From positions 434,001 through 498,000 of the forward strand of contig NC_014934.1 of assembly GCF_000186265.1 (NCBI RefSeq): 64,000 nucleotides of DNA. Direction: 5' to 3'. Shown here piece by piece: positions 19,248 to 28,132 of the stretch. Source of the stretch: Cellulophaga algicola DSM 14237. Its GTDB lineage: Bacteria > Bacteroidota > Bacteroidia > Flavobacteriales > Flavobacteriaceae. Numbering within the stretch: the first letter of the stretch is position 1; every line of letters starts with the position of its first letter. Below the pieces are notes generated by a model. It worked only from the letters and a program-made list of their open reading frames with translations. It searched no databases and was not told the origin of the DNA. A program made the translations under genes and the position numbers.

Positions 19248-19952
19248 ATGAAATATAAAATTTTTACATTAAGCGCAGTTTTTTTATTATTTAGCTGTCA
19301 CGAATTACAACAAGTTGTAAACCAACTTCCACAAAGTGGAACGATTGGCAATGACCAAATTGCAAGCGGTTTACGAGAAGCATTAGATCTAGGTATTGAA
19401 AAACAAGTACAAAAACTTACGCAAGAGGATGGTTTCTTTAAGAATGATCTTGTAAAAATTGTTTTACCTGAAGATTTACAAAAAGTAGATAATACACTCC
19501 GTAAAATGGGTTTAAGCAGTTTAGCCGATGAAGGTCTTAAAGTTTTGAATCGTGCAGCGGAAGACGCTGTGAAGGAAGCTACCCCAATATTTGTTAACGC
19601 TGTTAAGGGAATTACCTTTAGTGATGCTAAGCAAATTTTATTAGGTACTGATGATGCTGCCACTAATTATTTAAAATCAACTACTGAAACACAACTTTAC
19701 GCTTCGTTTAGTCCGGTTATAAAAAATTCATTTTCAAAAGTAGGTGCAGATCAAGTATGGAGTAACCTTATCACCAGATATAACAACATTCCTTTTGTAA
19801 CCCAGGTAAATCCTGATTTAACAGATTATGTAACCGAGGAAGCTTTAAAAGGAGTTTATACGATGATTGCTGTTGAAGAACAAGAAATAAGAACGAAAGC
19901 TTCTTCAAGAACCACGGCATTATTGCAAAAAGTATTTGCCCTACAAGATTAA
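19248..19952 (+). CDS. DUF4197 lipoprotein
   Basis: A 234-residue lipoprotein (MKYKIFTLSAVFLLFSC, Cys17) with a helical DUF4197 body: IASGLREALDLGIEKQVQKL near residue 42 and IVLPEDLQKVDNTLRKMGL around 73. DUF4197 proteins occur in proteobacteria and Bacteroidetes with no established role. It lies 40 bp after purU, possibly co-transcribed. Confidence 0.85.
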   Translation: MKYKIFTLSAVFLLFSCHELQQVVNQLPQSGTIGNDQIASGLREALDLGIEKQVQKLTQEDGFFKNDLVKIVLPEDLQKVDNTLRKMGLSSLADEGLKVLNRAAEDAVKEATPIFVNAVKGITFSDAKQILLGTDDAATNYLKSTTETQLYASFSPVIKNSFSKVGADQVWSNLITRYNNIPFVTQVNPDLTDYVTEEALKGVYTMIAVEEQEIRTKASSRTTALLQKVFALQD

Positions 19953-20132
19953 ATGTAACTATTTTAAAATAAATAGGTTACGAAATATAATAACTCAAAA
20001 GAATGTGCGTTATTTTGTTATAAGCAACATTGATAACAATTAGCTAAGGTTAGATTAACCTTAGTATATAAAAATGATATTACTTTTGAAGAATAATATT
20101 TGAGTTTAGTAATTTTTTGAGTTAGTTAGTCT

Positions 20133-20159
20133 AAAACCGGTGGGAGCACCGGTTTTTTT
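20133..20159. terminator. Bidirectional terminator between DUF4197 and hydrolase genes
   Basis: AAAACCGGTG-GGAG-CACCGGTTTT with a T-run on the + strand and an A-run on the left. It lies between convergent genes. Confidence 0.88.
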
Positions 20160-20163
20160 ATGC

Positions 20164-20943
20164 CTAAATTTTAGACAAATAAGAAATAACGGTTTCATTA
20201 AACACTAGTGGTTGCTCTACATTAACAACATGACCGCATTTTTCAACTATAAATAATTCTGAGTTAGCATGCGATGCTACTATTTTTTCTATGGAAGGTA
20301 AAAACAGATAATCCTCTCTACCCATAACGTACAACGTAGGTATTTTAATATCTACCATTCTAAAAAAGCGCAGTAGCGGAGTAATCTCTGAGGTAAGCTT
20401 AAACCAACGTATAAACTCTTTTTGGTACAATTTCTTTGCTTCCCTTACAAATAGTGATCGGGACTCTTTATGGTTCTTATTGGGCATGATAATAAATGCA
20501 AAAAACTTATACAACCACAAATAGGGTACTACGGATTTAAAGATAACACCCAAACGTATTAACACTTGTGATCTTAAATTCAATTTCATAATTGCTCCTC
20601 CCATAATCATGCTCTCTACACGATTGGGATACTTCTCTGCTAAATTTCTAATTAAAATAGTACCCAATGAGATACCCACAAAATGAGATTTCTCTATTTT
20701 CTCATGGTCTATAACATGTAAAATATCATCGGTAATAAAATCAAAAGTATACTTATCACTAAAAGCATCTTTTAAATGCACTTTTGAATTTCCGTGCCCT
20801 CTTAAGTCTAGAAGTAAAACATTAAAATGTTTTCTAAATTCACGAACTTGCTTAAACCAAATTGTTGAACTCCCTCCTGCTCCATGAACAAAAGTCACCC
20901 ATTTTGTAGAAGTTTTATGTTTGTGTTTGGTATAACTTAGCAA
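20164..20943 (-). CDS. Alpha/beta hydrolase
   Basis: A 259-residue hydrolase with oxyanion segment HGAGGSSTIW, LLLDLRGHGNSK, nucleophile elbow VGISLGT (Ser in GxSxG), MGREDYLF carrying the acid, and CGHVVNVEQP carrying the histidine. The full triad is present. The start codon is TTG and no signal peptide is seen, so it is cytoplasmic. The substrate is unknown; carboxylesterase or lactonase-type activities are typical of the family. Confidence 0.85.
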   Translation of the reverse strand: MLSYTKHKHKTSTKWVTFVHGAGGSSTIWFKQVREFRKHFNVLLLDLRGHGNSKVHLKDAFSDKYTFDFITDDILHVIDHEKIEKSHFVGISLGTILIRNLAEKYPNRVESMIMGGAIMKLNLRSQVLIRLGVIFKSVVPYLWLYKFFAFIIMPNKNHKESRSLFVREAKKLYQKEFIRWFKLTSEITPLLRFFRMVDIKIPTLYVMGREDYLFLPSIEKIVASHANSELFIVEKCGHVVNVEQPLVFNETVISYLSKI

Positions 20944-21173
20944 TCGGTTCTTTTTTTGTAAATGTACTTAATTTTTTTAATAGAAAGAATTATCAGTATA
21001 ACGACTAAAAACGGAGTTTATTTAAAATGATCAATACTTTCTATAATCATTTACGAGCAAAAGTAAAAACACTATACAAAACAACTGATTTTTAGGTACA
21101 TATAACGAATAGCAAACGTCCATAACCTGCTTTTCAACGTATATTTGTTATACTTAAAATAACGAGAAACACT

Positions 21174-21365
21174 ATGAATAATCAATACTGTAAAGTAGGA
21201 ACAGTTAAAGCATTAAATAAAGAAGAATATTCTATTACAGCATTAGAATTTCTGTATCAAAATTTTATAGAAAAAGCTAATAATATTCAATATGCAAATA
21301 CCAAATTGGGTGATTTCTTTGCATCTAAAGCTCAAAAGCTAGAGAAATTATTAAATGAATTTTAA
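21174..21365 (+). CDS. Small conserved hypothetical protein
   Basis: A 63-residue soluble protein, MNNQYCKVGTVKAL at the start and FASKAQKLEKLLNEF at the end, predicted helical. Its stop codon lies one base before the convergent pyrF stop. Codon use is coding-like, but the function is unknown. Confidence 0.55.
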   Translation: MNNQYCKVGTVKALNKEEYSITALEFLYQNFIEKANNIQYANTKLGDFFASKAQKLEKLLNEF

Positions 21366-22187
21366 TTAGAATTTTTTCTCTAATTCTATTTTCATTTGTT
21401 TTTGCAGGTCTTTTGCTTGCTCTCTTGAAGATTGTGCAAAATCTTCCTCATTTGAAGCATATAGAATACCCCTAGAAGAGTTTACTAACAATCCAACATT
21501 GTTAGTCATTCCATAAGCACAAACTTCAGATAAGCTTCCTCCCTGAGCTCCTACACCAGGAACTAGCAAAAAACTATCCGGAATAATTTGTCTTATATCC
21601 CCTAAGTACTTGGCTTTAGTTGCCCCAACAACATACATTAGATTTTCTGAATTTTTGTACGTTTTAGAAGTCTGCAACACATGCTTATAAAGCTCTTTAC
21701 CTTCTATTTCTTTTGTTTGAAAATCAAAAGCACCTTCATTAGAAGTTAATGCTAATAAAATGGTATGTTTATCTTTGAATGCTAGAAAAGGCTCTACGGA
21801 ATCTTTTCCCATATAAGGAGCTACAGTAACAGAATCAAAGCCTAAATCGTCTAAAAATGCCTTCGCATACATTGTTGACGTATTACCTATATCTCCTCTT
21901 TTCGCATCTGCTATGGTGAAAATTTCAGGATACTTATCATTCAAGTATTTTATTGTTTTCTCTAAAGCTTTCCACCCCCTAATACCATAAGCTTCATAGA
22001 ACGCTGTATTAGGCTTATAAGCAACACAGAATTCATGAGTCGCATCGATAATTGCTTTATTAAAAGCAAAAATCGGGTCTTCTTCTTTTAGTAAATGTTC
22101 TGGTATCTTGGCTAAGTCTACGTCTAAGCCGACACATAAAAACGATTGCTTTTTATGGATTTGCGCTACTAAATGTTCTGTGGTCAT
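21366..22187 (-). CDS. pyrF: Orotidine 5'-phosphate decarboxylase (type 2)
   Basis: A 273-residue enzyme with the OMPDC catalytic signature [12 protein letters not shown] (Lys-Asp pair) around residue 90 and the phosphate-binding [11 protein letters not shown] and [11 protein letters not shown] near the end. It decarboxylates OMP to UMP in pyrimidine synthesis. The length and the TIADAKRGD context indicate the longer type 2 family found in Bacteroidetes. It follows prfA by 2 bp on the same strand, a conserved flavobacterial pair. Confidence 0.96.
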   Translation of the reverse strand: MTTEHLVAQIHKKQSFLCVGLDVDLAKIPEHLLKEEDPIFAFNKAIIDATHEFCVAYKPNTAFYEAYGIRGWKALEKTIKYLNDKYPEIFTIADAKRGDIGNTSTMYAKAFLDDLGFDSVTVAPYMGKDSVEPFLAFKDKHTILLALTSNEGAFDFQTKEIEGKELYKHVLQTSKTYKNSENLMYVVGATKAKYLGDIRQIIPDSFLLVPGVGAQGGSLSEVCAYGMTNNVGLLVNSSRGILYASNEEDFAQSSREQAKDLQKQMKIELEKKF

Positions 22188-22189
22188 TT

Positions 22190-23266
22190 CTAAAAAATTT
22201 CTGAAGCTTCTTTTAGTTTCTCCGTATTTTCAACAAGACTTAATTCGTCAATAATTCTTTGAATATCACCATTCATAATATTTTGCAAATCATATAAAGT
22301 AAGTCCTATTCTATGATCTGTAACTCTACCTTGAGAGTAGTTGTATGTTCTAATTTTCGCAGAACGGTCACCACTACTTACTTGAGAATTACGTTTTGCC
22401 GCATCTTCCTCTTGTTTCTTAGCTAATTCTTGGTCATATAAACGAGAACGAAGTACTTTAAAGGCTTTTTCCTTGTTTTTATGTTGTGATTTCTGATCTT
22501 GACACTGCGCTACCAATCCGGATGGAATATGCGTTAAACGTACTGCAGAATAGGTAGTATTCACCGATTGCCCTCCTGGTCCTGATGAACAGAAAAAATC
22601 TATACGAACATCTTTTGGCTCAATTTGAACATCAAAGTCTTCCGCTTCCGGTAAAACCATCACTGTAGCAGCACTGGTATGTACACGACCTTGCGTTTCT
22701 GTTTGAGGAACACGCTGTACACGGTGCACTCCTGCTTCAAATTTTAAGGTACCATACACATTGTCACCAGTTACTTCAAATTGAATTTCCTTGTAACCAC
22801 CACTAGTACCTTCACTTAAATCTATAACGTTAGTTTTCCAACCTTTAGATTCACAGTATTTGGTATACATTCTGAATAAATCTCCAGCAAAAATACTGGC
22901 TTCATCACCGCCTGTACCGGCTCTAACCTCAACCACAACGTTTTTAGAATCCTCAGGATCCTTTGGTATTAAAAGAACTTTTATCTCTTCTTCTAATTTA
23001 GGCAATCCAACTTTAGCTTCCTCTAGTTGCATTTTAGCCATTTCTACCATTTCTGCATCACTTCCGTCAGAAATAATTTCTTGAGCTTCTTCTACATTAT
23101 TAGTGAATTCTATATATAAATCTCGTTTATCAACTAAACTTTTAAGGTCTTTGTACTCCTTATTTAACTCAACATATCGTTTTTGATCAGAAATTACATC
23201 AGGTTGAATAATCAAATCTGAAACCTCATCAAAACGTTGTTTTACTATATTTAACTTATCTAACAT
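22190..23266 (-). CDS. prfA: Peptide chain release factor 1
   Basis: The start at 23266 gives the standard N-terminus [15 protein letters not shown] and a 358-residue protein; a longer frame would add 14 unlike residues. The peptidyl-tRNA hydrolysis motif GPGGQSVN (GGQ about residues 231-233) and the stop-codon-recognition segment [19 protein letters not shown] in parts are present. RF1 ends translation at UAA and UAG. The pairing with pyrF is noted in that entry. Confidence 0.96.
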   Translation of the reverse strand: MLDKLNIVKQRFDEVSDLIIQPDVISDQKRYVELNKEYKDLKSLVDKRDLYIEFTNNVEEAQEIISDGSDAEMVEMAKMQLEEAKVGLPKLEEEIKVLLIPKDPEDSKNVVVEVRAGTGGDEASIFAGDLFRMYTKYCESKGWKTNVIDLSEGTSGGYKEIQFEVTGDNVYGTLKFEAGVHRVQRVPQTETQGRVHTSAATVMVLPEAEDFDVQIEPKDVRIDFFCSSGPGGQSVNTTYSAVRLTHIPSGLVAQCQDQKSQHKNKEKAFKVLRSRLYDQELAKKQEEDAAKRNSQVSSGDRSAKIRTYNYSQGRVTDHRIGLTLYDLQNIMNGDIQRIIDELSLVENTEKLKEASEIF

Positions 23267-23405
23267 GACCGTGCTAACATTTTGTGCGAAATTACAATAA
23301 ATTTGCACATTTAAACATATCTTAATTATTCGATATCGTCAATTTAAAAAAACTTTCTTAAATAAATGTCGTTTTTAAATTATTGATGAAGGAAAAAAAA
23401 CATAA

Positions 23406-24677
23406 TTATCTTACAAAAGTAGTCCCAAAGGTAAAAATATAAGAACTTAAACCATCACTACGGTCGTAATTACTAAAACGTAAATCTATTGTTTTAAGCC
23501 CAAAACTTAACAATTTGGCGTCGGTAAAAATATCTTTATACCGAATTCCGAATCCGTATTGGTGCGCATTAAATTTTGACAAATCATAATCTGACGTATA
23601 ATAATCTAAGCCTGAAGTAGCCTCTTCTTTTGCGTAAAAATAATCTGCAGCGGTCTGTGTATAATACCGGTATGTTGGATACACCGTAAACAAACTACTT
23701 ATTTTAATAGGCAATTCTAAACTTGCCGTATGAGATTTTATCCCCCAATCATCAGAATAAAAGCGATAATAACTTCTTAAAATCAAATAATCATTAATAA
23801 AGTAATTTAAACGCCCTCCTATAGGAATTTTAAAACGCGTATTAGGCAATCGTTCTACATCATCTGCTAGTTGAAAATCTTGAATAAAAAAATCGTCTAC
23901 ATCTGAAAAATATACCCTTTGAAATGGTGTACTTAACAACCCATCTTGCGCTACCAAATCTAGAAAAACTGAGCCCTGTACTCGCTTGCTTAAAATTTGT
24001 GAAACCCCTAAAGACAAGGAGTATGAATTTCTGTTTTCTGACTCAAATGCTGTGAAATTAGGAGCATAAGTACCATTCCCAATTACCCGATCATCAAAAA
24101 AACCATCTCGCAGTTCTATGGGATATTGCGGTTTCCAGGTATCAAAATAAACCTTTGCACTCGCCGTTATTTCAGTATTTTTTTCGTTAAACAATTGTGC
24201 ATACCCTCCTCCAAAACCAATAGAAGAATAATCATACTCTGAAGATAAATATGCGTTTGCTGTCCATACTTTATTTCTATCATCTGAACTATGTTGATAA
24301 GTAGGATTCACATGTACCAAAACATCTGATTGTGAGGCTCCTGATGAAGCTATATAAGGACTTACACGTTCATTTACACTACCGTCTAACGGATTTATAT
24401 TACTAGAAGATGCTGATGAATATGCAGAAATACCAACATCTACTGTTAATACATCATCATCATTCATAGGCAACCGAACAACTATTGTTGATGTTACATC
24501 TGTTAACTCTTCTGACCCATCTCCTCCTGAAACTGCGGCATTTGAACCATCTTGATTGTAATAACTAAATAAGGCATCTACTTCTGTTGTTTCTAGAACA
24601 CGCTTTTTATAAGCAGTTTCCTGCGTATGAAGTGCTAAACCGATAAAAAATAAAATAATGAATGCTATTTTTTGCAT
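23406..24677 (-). CDS. DUF3570 outer-membrane barrel-like protein
   Basis: A 423-residue exported protein (ATG at 24677, signal MQKIAFIILFFIGLALHTQ) with many alternating beta strands and a final aromatic-containing strand IFTFGTTFVR. It matches DUF3570, often predicted as an outer-membrane barrel. It contains VEVDALFSYYNQDGSNAAVSGG-like acidic repeats near the N-terminus and ISAYSSASSSNINP around residues 83-96. That segment lies where other DUF3570 proteins have a TGAS-like motif reminiscent of ApbE flavinylation sites; this comparison is from memory. It is the last gene of the ApbE operon. Confidence 0.8.
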   Translation of the reverse strand: MQKIAFIILFFIGLALHTQETAYKKRVLETTEVDALFSYYNQDGSNAAVSGGDGSEELTDVTSTIVVRLPMNDDDVLTVDVGISAYSSASSSNINPLDGSVNERVSPYIASSGASQSDVLVHVNPTYQHSSDDRNKVWTANAYLSSEYDYSSIGFGGGYAQLFNEKNTEITASAKVYFDTWKPQYPIELRDGFFDDRVIGNGTYAPNFTAFESENRNSYSLSLGVSQILSKRVQGSVFLDLVAQDGLLSTPFQRVYFSDVDDFFIQDFQLADDVERLPNTRFKIPIGGRLNYFINDYLILRSYYRFYSDDWGIKSHTASLELPIKISSLFTVYPTYRYYTQTAADYFYAKEEATSGLDYYTSDYDLSKFNAHQYGFGIRYKDIFTDAKLLSFGLKTIDLRFSNYDRSDGLSSYIFTFGTTFVR

Positions 24678-24704
24678 TATGCTTTTCAAATTTAAATGCT
24701 TCCT

Positions 24705-24914
24705 TTAATTACAACCACAACCACCACCAGATTTACCCCCATTGGCACCTGCTGCCGCTTCACGATAAATTTGGAAATTAGTCTCGAATTGATCCATACT
24801 TTTTGCTGACAAAGCCATTTCTTCATCATTTAAATAAACTTTATCATATTCTTTAACAACAACACAAGATGTAGCGCAAATAGTTACTACAACTAATAAA
24901 ATACCTTTTCGCAT
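24705..24914 (-). CDS. DUF4266 small lipoprotein with Cys-rich tail
   Basis: A 69-residue protein (ATG at 24914) starting MRKGILLVVVTICATSC, a lipobox cysteine, and ending GANGGKSGGGCGCN. The CGCN tail is the DUF4266 hallmark. The middle (YDKVYLNDEEMALSAKSMD) is soluble. DUF4266 genes regularly sit beside DUF3570 and ApbE genes, as here (10 bp after apbE). The terminal cysteines could bind metal, carry electrons or be modified; nothing is proven. Confidence 0.8.
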   Translation of the reverse strand: MRKGILLVVVTICATSCVVVKEYDKVYLNDEEMALSAKSMDQFETNFQIYREAAAGANGGKSGGGCGCN

Positions 24915-24924
24915 AGTCTTAAAA

Positions 24925-25920
24925 TTACGGATTATTATCAAACTTAATTCCATTACTTTTATGAATTTTATTTTCAGAATCTACAATAATAACCTCCGTA
25001 CCTTTTAATTGATTGATGAAGGAAATACCTGTATCTATCCCCATAATAAAAACTGCAGTAGCCAAAGCGTCACACAATTCTGCGCTTTTAGAAAGTACAG
25101 AAACACTATTAATGCCTTTAGATGGGTATCCTGTTCTTGGATCTATGATATGAGAATATTTCTCCCCGTCAATAACTACATATTTTTCATAGTTTCCTGA
25201 AGTTGCTATAGAAGACTCATCTAAAGGCATCCACGAAAATACGTTCTCCTTCTCTAAAGGATTACTTATCCCTACAATCCATTTTTCTCCTGTAGCTTGC
25301 CTACCCCAAGTGGTTAAATCTCCTGAGGCATTAATTACACCCGCAAACACTTTTTTTGAAATCATTAGTGCTTTTGCCTTCTCTGCAGCATATCCTTTAC
25401 CTAGCGCACCAAAACCAATTCTCATACCTTCCTTTTTTAAAAAGACTGTAGAATTCTGTTGGTCTAATATTATATTTTCATAACCTACCCTAGCAATAGA
25501 TGTTGTAATTTGTTCTGGTGTTGGCGGATACTTCATCGTACCATCAAATTTCCAAACTTGATCCATGGAAGCGTATGAAATATCAAATGCACCGTCTGTA
25601 ATTTCAGAAACTTTAATTGCCCGCTCAATTAAACCAAATAATTCTGGGCAAATTTTTACAGGTTTTATTCCTGCATTTCTATTAATCTCTGAGGTTTCAG
25701 AATTTTCATCCCAAGAAGATATTATCTTTTCTATTCTACTGATTTCCGCAACCACCTCCGCTATATTTTTCTTAGCAGCACTCTCTGCTTCTGCAACAAT
25801 AGTAATATCAAACCGAGACCCCATAAGCCTCATGGTCTCTACCAAGGTTACATACTTTTTTTCTTGACTATTTACCAATACCGTAAAGAATATCAGCAAA
25901 TAAAGGGGGAAGTTTTTCAC
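24925..25920 (-). CDS. apbE: FAD:protein FMN transferase ApbE
   Basis: A 331-residue exported enzyme (signal ending VLVNSQ). ApbE motifs are MGSRFDITI near the N-terminus, GFGALGKGYAAEKA for flavin binding, NASGDLTTWG, and HIIDPRTGYPS with the Mg-binding Asp. It transfers FMN from FAD to threonine or serine of extracytoplasmic proteins. The start is GTG, overlapping the upstream thioredoxin stop by 4 bp (GTGA). A likely target is encoded in the same operon. Confidence 0.93.
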   Translation of the reverse strand: MKNFPLYLLIFFTVLVNSQEKKYVTLVETMRLMGSRFDITIVAEAESAAKKNIAEVVAEISRIEKIISSWDENSETSEINRNAGIKPVKICPELFGLIERAIKVSEITDGAFDISYASMDQVWKFDGTMKYPPTPEQITTSIARVGYENIILDQQNSTVFLKKEGMRIGFGALGKGYAAEKAKALMISKKVFAGVINASGDLTTWGRQATGEKWIVGISNPLEKENVFSWMPLDESSIATSGNYEKYVVIDGEKYSHIIDPRTGYPSKGINSVSVLSKSAELCDALATAVFIMGIDTGISFINQLKGTEVIIVDSENKIHKSNGIKFDNNP

Positions 25921-26303
25921 TCTAAAAATTCGTTTAAGACCGAAATATACTCATTTGGCGTCACTTTTTTATATCCAGTTTCACCTAATTTATCTCCTTC
26001 TACATTTAAAATCACCACAAGCGGAAAATATCCTTTAGAGTTGTATTTATCCGCTAATAATTTATGCCGATTTTCTATTCCTTCAGAAAGTTTATTAGCT
26101 GTACGCCGCGGAAAATCTGCTTTATACAATACATAATTTTCTTCTGCATATTTCTTAAACTCTTCTGACTGCCAGATATCACGGTCTAATTTAATACACG
26201 GAGCACACCAATCTGAACCAGCGAATACTAGAACTATAGGTCGATTTGTTTTTTTTGAAAGTGTTTGTGCGTCAGCAAATGTTTTTTTGCCAGTTTTGTG
26301 CAT
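25917..26303 (-). CDS. Thioredoxin-like protein, signal peptide frameshifted off
   Basis: The open frame from the ATG at 26303 gives 128 residues with a thioredoxin fold: RPIVLVFAGSDWCAPCIKLDRD carries the CAPC active site, and GYFPLVVILN holds the cis-proline. It lacks a signal. In another frame, codons from 26352 encode MKKLFFLSIFLCVMVVNAQNWQ, a perfect signal peptide, and removing one base from the A7 run (T7 at 26282-26288 on the + strand) joins it to KTFADAQTLSKKTN. The ancestral gene was thus probably 25917-26352 and exported. Its position, between the Rieske gene and apbE, supports an envelope redox role. Confidence 0.8.
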   Translation of the reverse strand: MHKTGKKTFADAQTLSKKTNRPIVLVFAGSDWCAPCIKLDRDIWQSEEFKKYAEENYVLYKADFPRRTANKLSEGIENRHKLLADKYNSKGYFPLVVILNVEGDKLGETGYKKVTPNEYISVLNEFLE

Positions 26304-26363
26304 TAACAACCATCACACACAAAAATATACTTAGAAAAAACAGCTTTTTCATAATCAAAAATA

Positions 26364-26819
26364 TTACGCTTCAAAAATACGCAACATATCATCTGCTAAA
26401 ACTTCTGTACTATAAATTTTTAAAGGCCTACCTTCTGATGTACTATTTAGAGGGGTACCATCTTGCGCAAATCTAGAACCATGAACATCACAATAAAAAA
26501 TCCCTACATTATCTGGTGATGCAAAACGAACTTGATCATAACCTTCATGACTACATATTTGACTTGCAGCCACAAATTCACCTTCTAAATTTTTTACGAT
26601 TACCACTAAATCTTTAAGAATAAAACCTCCATTACTAGTTAGATTTACTGCTTCGGCAGAATTTAAATCAATTGTAAAATCTATCCCTGTAGGTTCTTCT
26701 ACAACCTCTCCTTCAATCTCGTTATCACCACTATCAGAAGAACAACCATGTAAACATGAGAATGTAAGTGCAAATGCTGCTCCAGCACCTAGAGTTTTTA
26801 AAAAAGCTTTTCTTTCCAT
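26364..26819 (-). CDS. Rieske [2Fe-2S] protein, exported
   Basis: A 151-residue protein with a lipoprotein-like signal (FLKTLGAGAAFALTFSCLHGC) and a Rieske domain. Cluster ligands are ICSHEGYD (C-x-H) and FYCDVHGSRF (C-x2-H), the normal two-Cys two-His set. It would carry one electron at the cell surface or in the periplasm. It is the first gene of the minus-strand operon Rieske, thioredoxin, apbE, DUF4266, DUF3570, with an 11-bp gap to the (repaired) thioredoxin start. Confidence 0.9.
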   Translation of the reverse strand: MERKAFLKTLGAGAAFALTFSCLHGCSSDSGDNEIEGEVVEEPTGIDFTIDLNSAEAVNLTSNGGFILKDLVVIVKNLEGEFVAASQICSHEGYDQVRFASPDNVGIFYCDVHGSRFAQDGTPLNSTSEGRPLKIYSTEVLADDMLRIFEA

Positions 26820-26870
26820 AATACTATTCCGTTTAATGACACAACGAAAAACTACCGCTTATCGTATGTA

Positions 26871-28049
26871 TTAATATACAAAAGTTCCTTTTGGACTCTT
26901 TATCGTTAATTTCTTTTCTTCGCTTTCTTCTACCCGACCTACGATTCTACCGCGGACACCAAAAGTATCGGCTATCTGAATTAAATCTAAAGCAATAGCT
27001 TCATTTACATAAAACTCTAAACGATGTCCACAATTAAATACCTGATACATTTCTTTCCAATCTGTTTTAGACTGCTCTTGTATTAGGTTGAATAATGGTG
27101 GTACTTCAAAAAGATTATCTTTTATAATATGAAGGTTATCAATAAAATGAAGAATTTTAGTTTGCGCCCCACCACTACAGTGTACCATTCCATGAATATC
27201 TTCGCTAGTGTATTTCTCTAAAACTTTTTTAACTATTGGAGCATAAGTACGTGTTGGCGATAATACTAACTTACCTGCATCCAATGGCGCATCTTTAACA
27301 GCATCCGTTAGTTTTATTTTACCTGAATACACTAAATCTTCAGGCACTTCCGCGTCATAACTTTCAGGATACTTATCGGCTAAATATTTAGAAAACACAT
27401 CATGGCGCGCAGAAGTTAATCCATTACTCCCCATTCCTCCATTATATTCTGTTTCGTAATTGGCCTGACCAAAAGATTCTAATCCTACGATAACATCCCC
27501 GGCTTTTATATTAGCATTATTTATAACATCACTTCTTTTAAGTCTTGCCGTTACTGTAGAATCTACAATAATAGTGCGCACTAAATCTCCTACATCAGCC
27601 GTTTCTCCGCCAGTAGAATGTATTGTTACTCCATGCTTTTTTAAATCTAAAATTAATTCTTCGGTACCATTAATAAGTGCCGAAAGTACTTCTGCCGGTA
27701 TCTTATTCTTGTTTCTACCTATTGTAGAAGATAACATAATATTATCTGTAGCTCCTACGCAAATTAAATCATCAATATTCATAATTAAGGCATCTTGAGC
27801 AATACCTTTCCAAACTGATAAATCGCCAGTTTCTTTCCAATACATGTATGCCAAAGACGATTTTGTTCCTGCACCATCGGCATGCATTACCAAACAATAA
27901 GCATCATCATTGGTTAAATAATCAGGTACAATTTTACAGAATGCTTTTGGAAACAATCCTTTATCTATATTTTTAATAGCACTATGCACATCTTCTTTTG
28001 ATGCCGAAACACCTCTTTGATTATACCTTTCGCTGTTTGATGAACTCAT
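26871..28049 (-). CDS. purM: Phosphoribosylformylglycinamidine cyclo-ligase (PurM, AIR synthase)
   Basis: A 392-residue enzyme beginning SERYNQRGVSASKEDVHSAIKN, followed by VMHADGAGTKSSLAY and ALIMNIDDLICVGAT, the AIR synthase signatures. The C-terminal half has MVHCSGGAQTKILHF and NCGHRLEFYV. PurM closes the imidazole ring to give 5-aminoimidazole ribotide in purine synthesis. The length is that of the longer Bacteroidetes type. It is separated from glnN by a terminator. Confidence 0.92.
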   Translation of the reverse strand: MSSSNSERYNQRGVSASKEDVHSAIKNIDKGLFPKAFCKIVPDYLTNDDAYCLVMHADGAGTKSSLAYMYWKETGDLSVWKGIAQDALIMNIDDLICVGATDNIMLSSTIGRNKNKIPAEVLSALINGTEELILDLKKHGVTIHSTGGETADVGDLVRTIIVDSTVTARLKRSDVINNANIKAGDVIVGLESFGQANYETEYNGGMGSNGLTSARHDVFSKYLADKYPESYDAEVPEDLVYSGKIKLTDAVKDAPLDAGKLVLSPTRTYAPIVKKVLEKYTSEDIHGMVHCSGGAQTKILHFIDNLHIIKDNLFEVPPLFNLIQEQSKTDWKEMYQVFNCGHRLEFYVNEAIALDLIQIADTFGVRGRIVGRVEESEEKKLTIKSPKGTFVY

Positions 28050-28086
28050 GAATGTTGATTTTCGACAAAAATAGTGGAATCATAAA

Positions 28087-28113
28087 AAAAAGCACCCCTA
28101 TTTGAGTGCTTTT
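28087..28113 (-). terminator. Intrinsic terminator of glnN
   Basis: AAAAGCAC pairs with GTGCTTTT across an 11-base loop, and on the minus strand the stem is followed by a run of eight T. It lies 20 bp after the glnN stop. Confidence 0.8.
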
Positions 28114-28132
28114 AGTTAAAAAAAATGTGATA

